From JAWCMQ01 sp039091255 (lineage in GTDB: Archaea; Aenigmatarchaeota; Aenigmatarchaeia; GW2011-AR5; JACRAC01), in assembly GCA_039091255.1 (NCBI GenBank), contig JAWCMQ010000002.1, forward strand, positions 62,001 through 126,000: DNA of 64,000 bases, in the 5' to 3' direction. Below the pieces are notes generated by a model. The model did no database searches. It was not told the origin of the DNA and saw only the letters and a list, made by a program, of their open reading frames with translations. Shown here in pieces: positions 57,960 to 64,000 of this stretch. How positions within the stretch are numbered: position 1 is the first letter of the stretch; every line of letters begins with the position of its first letter. Position numbers and translations under genes: made by a program.

Positions 57960-58400
57960 CTAGCCAACTATTATCTTTGCGCGCTCGATGGAATAGGTCC
58001 AGTCTTTTGGCAACTTCTTTTCCTTAACATAAAATCTTGCCAAGCGCCGTATCTTCGACTCTATGCGATCGAGCGCATGTCGCGCCTTTGAGTCCTTCGG
58101 CTTCGCTGCAAGGTGCCTGTGCACCTTAACAGCCTGCTTCAGAAGGTTTAGCATATCTTCAGGTATCTTACGAGGGACTGCCGCGTGCGCCACCTTCGAG
58201 ATTCTTATTCCATACTTGCGCACATCCGGAATGCCGTACTGATCGCGCAGCAGCTGGCCTATCATTGCGCTGCTATTGCCCTCTTTGGCAAGCTTTGCCA
58301 CCAAAGCCTCAAGCTCGTCCTTTTCATACGTCACCCAATCAGCTTTCTTCGGCACGGTCTTCACCTTCTCCGACAAGGCTATTCGCCTGCCCTTTAACAT
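57960..58400 (-). CDS. rps15: Ribosomal protein uS15
   Basis: It has 146 residues from the ATG at 58400, matching archaeal length. VTYEKDELEALVAKLAKEGN, GQLLRDQYGIPDVRKYG and DRIESKIRRLARFYVKEKKLP are diagnostic. The start lies inside the 3' end of the MazG-like gene (62-base overlap). A GTG at 58355 preceded by GGAGAAGGTGA is an alternative that would shorten the basic N-terminus and the overlap. Confidence 0.93.
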   Translation of the reverse strand: MLKGRRIALSEKVKTVPKKADWVTYEKDELEALVAKLAKEGNSSAMIGQLLRDQYGIPDVRKYGIRISKVAHAAVPRKIPEDMLNLLKQAVKVHRHLAAKPKDSKARHALDRIESKIRRLARFYVKEKKLPKDWTYSIERAKIIVG

Positions 58401-58746
58401 CGCTAGTTCGTTCGATTTGGAACTTCTCAAATCGCCCAGCATTCTTAGCCATCTTGGCGAAGTACTCTTTATCGAGCTCCATCCCAAGTAGATCAGCAAG
58501 CTTTATAAGGTAAATGAAAACGTCTGTAAGCTCTTCTCGCATGGCGGCCCACAGTTCTTCTGCCGGTAAGCCGCGCTCCTCGTGGCGCACCACCTTCTTG
58601 AGGGCGTTGGCAAATTCGCCAATCTCACCCGTGAGGCATACCACGCCGTGCATAAGGCCGTCAATCTTGTTTCCCGTTCTCCAGTTCCAGCCGTGGGACT
58701 CGTCGAACTTCCGCTGGAAATTCGTTATTTCGCTGATTGTTGTCAT
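58339..58746 (-). CDS. mazG: MazG-like nucleotide pyrophosphohydrolase
   Basis: It has 135 residues from the ATG at 58746. The metal-binding motifs are GEIGEFANALKK (ExxE) and EELTDVFIYLIKLAD (ExxD), followed by KEYFAKMAKNAGRF. MazG/dCTPase-like enzymes remove non-canonical or excess NTPs. The C-terminal 20 residues overlap the uS15 start in another frame. It lies 55 bases after Bud32. Confidence 0.85.
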   Translation of the reverse strand: MTTISEITNFQRKFDESHGWNWRTGNKIDGLMHGVVCLTGEIGEFANALKKVVRHEERGLPAEELWAAMREELTDVFIYLIKLADLLGMELDKEYFAKMAKNAGRFEKFQIERTSDVKGQANSLVGEGEDRAEES

Positions 58747-58801
58747 CGCAATCGTGCTACCATATCTATTCTGGTGAGCGCCGCCGAAAGTGGCTATCAT
58801 T

Positions 58802-59401
58802 TCAGCGCTCTCTATAGCGGCCTCTCTTCTCTATCGATGCCAAGGTTTTAATTACATCCTCTGCCTGACTAAAACTTTCTCTGTAGCCAGAAAGGATGGC
58901 ACGCCATATTTTATCCAGAATTTGCCAGTGTGTCGACTCTATGGCATGGTAGAGCAAGTAAAGATCAACCGCCTTGTCCTCAATCTTCGAGCTGCTAAAG
59001 CCGAGACCAAAATCGATGAAGCAAATGTCGTTGCCGCGAATGATCATGTTAGAAGTCGTCAAATCGCCATGTATTATGTCATACGTGTGCATCTTCCCTA
59101 CGGACGTGCCAATCTTTCTTCCTATCTCTTCGCAATTGTCAGGCCTAAGCGCCTCCTTCACGCGTTCGCCTTCCACCCACATCATCCTAAGCGTAGTGCC
59201 CGAAGCATCGAAAACTTGAGGCGTGCAAACGCCTGCGCGCCTTGCGGCGTTCAGCAGCTCTGCCTCATGAGCAGTTCTGCGCTTGCGCAAAAGCTCATCG
59301 AGCCTTGCCAAGCGGTAGCCCTTCTTGACCCTTTCCTTCAAGAGAAGGCCGTCTTCACGAATAAGTATGGCTTCGGCGCCCTGCGCTATTTTTGCCTTCA
59401 T
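58802..59401 (-). CDS. bud32: KEOPS complex kinase Bud32
   Basis: It has 199 residues. This minimal protein kinase/ATPase acts with Kae1 in tRNA t6A modification. AEAILIREDGLLLKERVKKGYR carries the N-lobe Lys, HTYDIIHGDLTTSNMII the catalytic loop, and CFIDFGLGF the DFG motif. It is encoded separately from Kae1, whose gene is not in the window. Confidence 0.94.
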   Translation of the reverse strand: MKAKIAQGAEAILIREDGLLLKERVKKGYRLARLDELLRKRRTAHEAELLNAARRAGVCTPQVFDASGTTLRMMWVEGERVKEALRPDNCEEIGRKIGTSVGKMHTYDIIHGDLTTSNMIIRGNDICFIDFGLGFSSSKIEDKAVDLYLLYHAIESTHWQILDKIWRAILSGYRESFSQAEDVIKTLASIEKRGRYRER

Positions 59402-59495
59402 TCAAGCCAACTTTCAGCAATGCGTTTTTATGCTTTTTTGGCGTATGATAACAAACTGACGTGGTCGGCGAGTTATTCGTACGGTTTGTGATATC

Positions 59496-59666
59496 ATGAC
59501 ATGGGCGCTAGACAAGTCTAAATGCCTGAAATGCGGCGGCTGCGTGGCTGTCTGCCCAGTCGGCGCATTGGAGCTCGTAAATTTTCCAGAAGTCAGCAGC
59601 AAATGCACTAGCTGCCAGACATGCCAATGGACATGCCCCGTGCGGGCGATAAAAGTCGAAAAGTAA
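59496..59666 (+). CDS. 2[4Fe-4S] ferredoxin
   Basis: It has 56 residues. Two CxxCxxCxxxCP motifs are seen: CLKCGGCVAVCP and CTSCQTCQWTCP. GTGAT precedes the ATG at 59496. The TAA stop is the first three bases of a palindromic element (TAACTAGC). It sits 80 bases upstream of the geranylgeranyl reductase gene and may supply electrons to it; this pairing is an inference from position. Confidence 0.9.
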   Translation: MTWALDKSKCLKCGGCVAVCPVGALELVNFPEVSSKCTSCQTCQWTCPVRAIKVEK

Positions 59667-59704
59667 CTAGCTTGCTCTCGCAAGCGAGGAAAGCAATCTA
59701 TTTG
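59664..59704 (+). repeat. Palindromic element copy after ferredoxin
   Basis: TAACTA, then the perfect stem GCTTGC-TCTC-GCAAGC, then a tail ending CTATTTGC. The leading TAA is the ferredoxin stop codon. Confidence 0.7.
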
Positions 59705-59712
59705 CATGATGA

Positions 59713-59737
59713 CCGCGCCATCGGGCGCGGCTATTTG
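59713..59737 (+). repeat. Palindromic element copy before geranylgeranyl reductase
   Basis: CCGCGCC-ATCG-GGCGCGG is a perfect 7-bp stem followed by CTATTTG, ending eight bases before the start codon. It has no TAAC left end. Confidence 0.6.
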
Positions 59738-59745
59738 TGATGTAA

Positions 59746-61032
59746 ATGCAGCAATTCGATGCCATCATCGTCGGCGCAGGGCCTGCGGGCAGCGCAGCCG
59801 CAAAGCGGCTTGCCGANNNNNNNNNNNNNNNNNNNNNNNNNNNNNNNNNNNNNNNNNNNNNNNNNNNNNNNNNNNNNNNNNNNNNNNNNNNNNNNNNNNN
59901 NNNNNNNNNNNNNNNTAGCGGGCTGACTGTCGCCGTCTATGACCGCCGAGAAGAGCTTGGCGTGCCTGTTCGCTGCGGCGAAGGCGTAGAAAAGAAAATC
60001 GAAGATTTCACGGGACCGATACCCAGCAGAGCGATATGCCAACGCGTAAAAGGTGCCCGCATCTATGCCCCAAACGGCCGATTTCTCGAAGCCCCTGGCT
60101 TGGGCTATGTTCTTGACCGCAAAGTTTTCGACAAATGGCTAGCCGAAGAAGCAGTAAAGGCTGGTGCTCGCATTCAGGTAAACACGCTTATAACCGACCT
60201 GGTGATCGAAGGCGGCAAGGTCTGTGGAGTGCGTGGAATAAGCATGGGGCAGCATTTTGAGTCGCGCGCAAAAGTCGTCATCGCAGCAACAGGCGCGGAA
60301 AGCCCTCTTGCGATGCAGGCAGGCATTCGCACGAACTGCCCCATGCAACTTGTCGATACGTGCCTCGAGTACGAGATGTCCGGCATAAAATTCCGCAGGC
60401 CAGATGATGAAGAATATATTCACATTTATCTCAACAACGACATAGCGCCACGCGGCTATGCGTGGGTGTTCCCAAAAGGTTCTGGAAGCGCAAATGTTGG
60501 CCTCGGTGTGGCACCGAGCGTGGATATTGCTAAGTCCGCGCGCGCTTACCAGGACAAGTTCGTATCAGATAACCCAGATATGTTTTTGGGCGCATCAATA
60601 CTCGAGGTCAAGGCAGGCGTTGTGCCTGTAGGGGGCCTGATAAGAAACATGGTTGCCGACGGCTTCCTTGTGTGTGGAGAGGCTGCGCATCACGTCAATC
60701 CTATTCATGGTGGCGGCATCAAAGAAGCTGTTGTCAGCGGCCAGATAGCGGCAGACGTCGTCGCAAGGGCGATAAAGTCCGGCGACGTTTCAAAATCTGC
60801 GCTCGCTGAGTTCAACACGCAGTGGTGGAATACCCGTGGAGAGCACTTATCAAAGGTAGAAAAGCTGCGAGAAGTTGTGGAAAAACTCACAAACAACGAT
60901 CTTAACAGCCTCGTCGATGCTCTTAAGCCAGAAGACATAATAGAATTCAGTCGCGGCGAACGCCTGAGCGTGCTCGCGAAAGCGCTTATGCGCAAGCCTA
61001 GCCTTATCGCGTTGGCTAGGCATCTGATTTAA
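59746..61032 (+). CDS. Geranylgeranyl reductase family flavoprotein (contains N run)
   Basis: This FAD-dependent reductase family saturates isoprenoid chains of archaeal ether lipids. It has about 395 residues without the gap. The dinucleotide fold GAGPAGSAAAKRLA starts the protein; RREELGVPVRCGEGV is the family motif, and CGEAAHHVNPIHGGGI the second FAD contact. Ninety-nine N (59817-59915) lie between KRLA and SGLTVAVYDRR, which are almost adjacent in homologues, so little is probably missing. The gap edge has a GCCGC-AAA-GCGGC hairpin. Confidence 0.9.
   Translation: MQQFDAIIVGAGPAGSAAAKRLAXXXXXXXXXXXXXXXXXXXXXXXXXXXXXXXXXXSGLTVAVYDRREELGVPVRCGEGVEKKIEDFTGPIPSRAICQRVKGARIYAPNGRFLEAPGLGYVLDRKVFDKWLAEEAVKAGARIQVNTLITDLVIEGGKVCGVRGISMGQHFESRAKVVIAATGAESPLAMQAGIRTNCPMQLVDTCLEYEMSGIKFRRPDDEEYIHIYLNNDIAPRGYAWVFPKGSGSANVGLGVAPSVDIAKSARAYQDKFVSDNPDMFLGASILEVKAGVVPVGGLIRNMVADGFLVCGEAAHHVNPIHGGGIKEAVVSGQIAADVVARAIKSGDVSKSALAEFNTQWWNTRGEHLSKVEKLREVVEKLTNNDLNSLVDALKPEDIIEFSRGERLSVLAKALMRKPSLIALARHLI
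59817..59915. other. Assembly gap (99 N) inside geranylgeranyl reductase
   Basis: This is a run of 99 N immediately after a GCCGC-AAA-GCGGC hairpin. Family spacing predicts about one missing residue, so either the N length is arbitrary or an inserted element is hidden here. Confidence 0.85.
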
Positions 61033-61082
61033 TACGACGTGCGCTAAGATGATGCTCAGAGCGTGAGCAATTCGGTGACGCC

Positions 61083-62219
61083 ATGGAACTAGAGCAGTTC
61101 TCTGACGAATTCGGACCCGAAAAAATTCTTGAGGTGTACGACCCGAAAAGCGGTATGAAAGGTGTCGTTGTCATAGACAACACCGCTCTTGGCCCTGGCA
61201 AGGGCGGCATACGCATGACACCTACCGTCGATGTGGCAGAAGTCTTTCGCCTTGCGCGCACAATGACATGGAAATGTGCGCTGGCTGGCCTGCCGTTCGG
61301 GGGGGCCAAGTCTGGAATAATATTCGACCCTAAAGTCCACCCACGCGAGAAAAAGAAAGAGATAATTGAGGCATTTGCCCGCGCGCTGCGACCGGTTTGC
61401 CCATCCATGTACATAGCTGCGCCAGACATCAACACGGGGGAGGAGGAGATGCGTTGGTTCGCGGAAGCAAACGGTGATTGGCGCGCATGCACGGGAAAGC
61501 CAAAGGATATGTGCATCGATGCTGAGAAAAAGCGCTGCGGCATACCACACGAATTTGGCTCGACGGGATTTGGCGTTGCGCATGCGGCAGCTGTCGCGGC
61601 ACAGCACGCAGGCATTTGCATAAAAGGTGCCACTGTTGCAATAGAAGGCTTTGGCAACGTCGGCTCGTTTGCGGCGAAGCATCTGTCAGAAATGGGAGCA
61701 AAAATCGTAGCGGTTTCGGACAGTAAAGGCGTGATGTACAATGCCGATGGGCTAGACTTCGAGCAGCTATCGAAGATAAAAACCGCAACGGGCTCCGTTA
61801 CAAACTATAAGCCAGGAAAGGTTCTTCCCAACAAGGAGATATTCGAACTTTCTGTCGACATACTCATACCAGCTGCGCTGCCGGATGTGATAACGAAAGA
61901 AAATGTAGGCAAAGTAATGGCAAAAGTCGTTGTAGAAGCGGCAAACATTCCAATGGTGCCAGAGGTGGAGCGTATGCTACACGACCGTGGCATACTTGTC
62001 GTGCCTGATTTTGTTGCAAATGCCGGAGGAGTGATAAGCAGCTACGCGGAATGGCTTGGAGAAACGCCAGAGCGCATGTTCGACATAGTCAAAAATAAGA
62101 TCATGGCGAACGTTGAGGAAGTTCTGGAATCATCGGCAGCAGAAAAGGTAATGCCGCGTGATTCTGCCATGGCTATAGCCAAAAGGCGTGTTAGGGAAGC
62201 CATGGACAAGCGGAAATGA
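61083..62219 (+). CDS. gdhA: Glutamate (Glu/Leu/Phe/Val) dehydrogenase
   Basis: It has 378 residues, shorter than the usual 410-420. GPGKGGIRMTP, LPFGGAKSGI with the catalytic Lys, and AAPDINTGEEEMRWF are the substrate-domain motifs. The Rossmann GFGNVGSFAAKHL binds NAD(P). It catalyses reversible oxidative deamination of glutamate or a related amino acid; specificity cannot be read here. The N-terminus is truncated relative to hexameric GDH. It starts 51 bases after the reductase. Confidence 0.92.
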   Translation: MELEQFSDEFGPEKILEVYDPKSGMKGVVVIDNTALGPGKGGIRMTPTVDVAEVFRLARTMTWKCALAGLPFGGAKSGIIFDPKVHPREKKKEIIEAFARALRPVCPSMYIAAPDINTGEEEMRWFAEANGDWRACTGKPKDMCIDAEKKRCGIPHEFGSTGFGVAHAAAVAAQHAGICIKGATVAIEGFGNVGSFAAKHLSEMGAKIVAVSDSKGVMYNADGLDFEQLSKIKTATGSVTNYKPGKVLPNKEIFELSVDILIPAALPDVITKENVGKVMAKVVVEAANIPMVPEVERMLHDRGILVVPDFVANAGGVISSYAEWLGETPERMFDIVKNKIMANVEEVLESSAAEKVMPRDSAMAIAKRRVREAMDKRK

Positions 62220-62231
62220 CACCATTTTGCA

Positions 62232-62278
62232 TTTATAAGCTTTTCTGCCGGAGGAAATTATGTTGAAAATTTTCAACA
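62232..62278 (+). promoter_or_regulatory. Promoter and 18-bp palindromic operator before the wHTH-SMC genes
   Basis: TTTATAAG at 62232-62239 is a TATA box, and TGTTGAAAATTTTCAACA at 62261-62278 is a perfect 18-bp palindrome at the expected start site. This is the classic position for a repressor site. The winged-helix protein encoded just downstream is a candidate ligand (inference). Confidence 0.65.
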
Positions 62279-62307
62279 ATCGTTCAGAATAATGGACAAT
62301 AGTTTCC

Positions 62308-62610
62308 ATGCCAGAACTCGAAAGCTTTCTCGGAAGCAAAGGCCGCATTGCGATACTTCGCAAGCTTTGCGAAGATGCGCAAAGGGACTGGAGCATATCT
62401 GAGCTCGCGGATGCGATAGGCGTAGATAAATCCCTGGTGTCACGAACAGTGGCCGGCTTAGAAAAAGCGCGCATTGTGCTCGTGCGCAAGAGAAGGAACC
62501 TTAAGCTTTGCCAAATTAATAGGGAAAATGGAGCTTATCGCATTCTCGACCAGCTTTTCGAATCAGAGCGGAATCTAAACGGAAAGAGGAGATTTTCATG
62601 GTTCGCCTAG
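62308..62610 (+). CDS. Winged helix-turn-helix regulator
   Basis: It has 100 residues. SKGRIAILRKLCEDAQRDWSISELADAIGVDKSLVSRTVAGL (in pieces: ISELADAIGVDKSL, SRTVAGLEKA) is an ArsR/MarR-type winged helix: the recognition helix is DKSLVSRTVAGLEKA and the wing follows. No ligand domain is attached. It overlaps the SMC start by 13 bases, so the two are co-expressed. It may bind the palindrome just upstream or act with SMC, as kleisin-partner winged-helix proteins do; both are inferences. Confidence 0.8.
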   Translation: MPELESFLGSKGRIAILRKLCEDAQRDWSISELADAIGVDKSLVSRTVAGLEKARIVLVRKRRNLKLCQINRENGAYRILDQLFESERNLNGKRRFSWFA

Positions 62611-64000
62611 AGCGCATGATACTGCAAAATTTCAAGTCTTTCGCAGGTAAGGTGGCCATACCTTTCCCATCCGGTTTCACTGCCGTGTGCGGAGCAAACG
62701 GAAGCGGAAAAAGCAATATCGTCGACGCCCTAACATTTGTGCTAGGAGTTCAATCCGCTCGGGCAATACGCGCTCACAAGCTCCAAAACCTTATATTCAA
62801 CGGTGCGCGCACAAAGAAAGCCGCAGATTTCTGTGAAGTAACGCTCGAGCTAGACAATTCTGATGGGAAAGTGCCGGGATACGGAAAAGAGCTTCGCATC
62901 ACTCGCCGCATTACCCGCAGCGGAATATCTGTTTACAAGATAAACGGCCACACAGCCATCAAGTCAAAGGTCCTTGACCTGCTCTCGCAGGCGGGCCTGT
63001 CGCCTGATGGCCACAACATCATCATGCAAGGCGATATTATGCGCATCATCGAGATGTCGCCTAAGGAGCGCCGCGAGATAATCGACGACATTTCAGGCAT
63101 ATCCGAGTTCAACCAGAAGAAGGAGGAAGCGCTGCGAAAGCTTGAGCGAACGGAAGCTCGCGTAAACGAGGCGCTTGCAGTCGTTGGTGAGAAGCAGCGC
63201 CGCGTTGAACAGCTCAAGCTAGAGAAAGAAAACGCCGAAAAATATCAGCGCCTTAATGCCGAACTTAGGCAGGCCCTCGCCTCATCAATACGCCTTCAGC
63301 TCAGCGCGGCAAGGAAAGAATGGGAAAGCCTCAGAAGCGAAACAAAAGGGTGGCAAGACAAAATAAAAGAGCTTGACAAAAGCCTGGCGCACATCGATGC
63401 CGAGCTTGCAGATCGGGAAAAAGAGCTGAAGGCCAAAAACGATGAGATTATAGCAAAGCGAAGCGCGGAAACGCTTCGCGCAATCGACAAGGTGGAGGCG
63501 GAGATTCTACGAAAGCGAGATCGTGCGGAGTTCATCAAAAGCCAAATCGAGCAGTTCAAGGCATTTGTAAGGGCGGAGCGCAAGGACATATCTGCATCGC
63601 TTCCAGTAGAGGCGCGCTCTTTCTCATCCATTATATCAATACCTACCGAATATGCGACCGCAATATCTACCGCAATTGGCAGCCATGGCAAAGATATTAT
63701 AGTAAAGACCGATAGCGATGCCGTCAAAGGCATAAAGTGGCTGAAGGAGAACAAGGTAGGCCGTGCCAGATTCTTGCCGCTTAACAAGATACGCGCAAAG
63801 GTGCGCCACGAGCTGCCAGGCGCAAAGGACAAAGGTTTCCTGGGCTGGGCCTTGGATGTTATAATCTATGATCAGTCTTGGTATCCAGCCGTTTCTCATG
63901 TGTTGGGGCACACCGTCATAGCATCCGACATCGAAGCCGCAAAGCGGATAGCGCAGCATGGGATAAAAGTAGTCACATTAGATGGCGACATAATCGAGCC
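62598..64000 (+). CDS. smc: SMC chromosome-structuring ATPase, N-terminal part with a short arm (runs off window)
   Basis: The open frame continues past the window end (467 codons seen). The head begins MVRLERMILQNFKSF, Walker A is CGANGSGKSN, and IIMQGDIMRI with SPKERREIIDDISGI follows. A coiled coil starts near residue 165, and the hinge appears at about residue 340 (DIIVKTDSDAVKGIKWL, GRARFLPLNKI). In typical SMC proteins the hinge starts near residue 500, so the arm is roughly half length. It overlaps the wHTH gene. Confidence 0.93.
   Translation, partial: MVRLERMILQNFKSFAGKVAIPFPSGFTAVCGANGSGKSNIVDALTFVLGVQSARAIRAHKLQNLIFNGARTKKAADFCEVTLELDNSDGKVPGYGKELRITRRITRSGISVYKINGHTAIKSKVLDLLSQAGLSPDGHNIIMQGDIMRIIEMSPKERREIIDDISGISEFNQKKEEALRKLERTEARVNEALAVVGEKQRRVEQLKLEKENAEKYQRLNAELRQALASSIRLQLSAARKEWESLRSETKGWQDKIKELDKSLAHIDAELADREKELKAKNDEIIAKRSAETLRAIDKVEAEILRKRDRAEFIKSQIEQFKAFVRAERKDISASLPVEARSFSSIISIPTEYATAISTAIGSHGKDIIVKTDSDAVKGIKWLKENKVGRARFLPLNKIRAKVRHELPGAKDKGFLGWALDVIIYDQSWYPAVSHVLGHTVIASDIEAAKRIAQHGIKVVTLDGDIIE

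Noticed and set aside
62260..62292. Ten-codon leader ORF with GGAGG upstream, before the wHTH gene
   Set aside because: The ribosome-binding site would lie upstream of the transcript start predicted from the TATA box, and the ORF coincides with the palindrome; likely chance.
1..64000. CRISPR array, insertion sequence or prophage
   Set aside because: No direct repeats with regular spacers, transposase, integrase or phage structural genes were seen.

Overview
The window is 64 kb of archaeal chromosome, almost entirely coding, and dominated by information-processing genes. Archaeal identity is shown by split RNA polymerase A'/A'' with subunits D, K and N, TFB, all three aIF2 subunits, aIF5B, EF-1A/EF-2, eukaryote-type ribosomal proteins (eL30, eS6, eS1, eL15, eL24, eS28, L7Ae, eS27, eL44), RNase P proteins Rpp30/Pop5, GINS, Cbf5, Bud32, a geranylgeranyl reductase-family protein, TATA boxes of the TTTAAATA type and intron-containing tRNAs. 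A fused PriS-PriL primase, compact gene spacing and many unrecognised families point to a DPANN-type archaeon; that placement is an inference.

Layout. 0-13 kb (+): rpoB(3' end)-rpoA1-rpoA2-eL30-nusA-uS12-uS7-EF2-EF1A-uS10-ndk-aIF5B. 13-22.7 kb: eS6(-), aIF2gamma(+), TFB(-), GlmU/GlmS amino-sugar genes(+), a broken HIT-like gene(-), DNA ligase(-), eS1(+). 22.7-34 kb is the accessory region: small unknowns, a single-chain MNT-HEPN-HEPN protein, two tandem PRTase-like genes with twin leaderless promoters, a TIM-barrel protein, a divergent cluster of unrecognised proteins, a GNAT acetyltransferase and a degenerate ABCE1-like protein. 34-42 kb: YchF-type GTPase, ArgS, eL15, RNase P genes(+), then DUF424-aIF2beta-RfcL(-). 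42-47 kb (-): a long ribosomal/RNAP cluster (L7Ae-eS28-eL24-uS13-uS4-uS11-X-rpoD-tRNALeu-uL13-Y-uS9-rpoN) with two unrecognised genes, X and Y, wedged in tightly. 47-51 kb: eS27, aIF2alpha, PAC2, rpoK, enolase, uS2, uL16. 52-59 kb (mostly -): CBS/antiporter pair, tRNASer(+), Cbf5, EMC3/YidC-like DUF106, eL44-GINS-primase-uS15-MazG-Bud32. 59.5-64 kb (+): ferredoxin, geranylgeranyl reductase, glutamate dehydrogenase, a winged-helix gene and the start of an SMC gene with an unusually short arm.

The most unusual feature is a dispersed family of short palindromic elements. They have conserved ends (5' TAAC-GAG / TAACT-, 3' AGCTATTT or GAGCAATTT) but variable, self-complementary stems, often around a GCGAAGC mini-hairpin core. 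Copies sit between genes, supply stop codons, and also lie in frame inside coding genes (primase twice, ArgS, GlmU), like Rickettsia palindromic elements. Five runs of 97-99 N interrupt genes. In at least two genes the family spacing suggests that almost no sequence is missing, so the N lengths look like placeholders.

All calls come from reading the sequence and from knowledge of the families; no database search was run.
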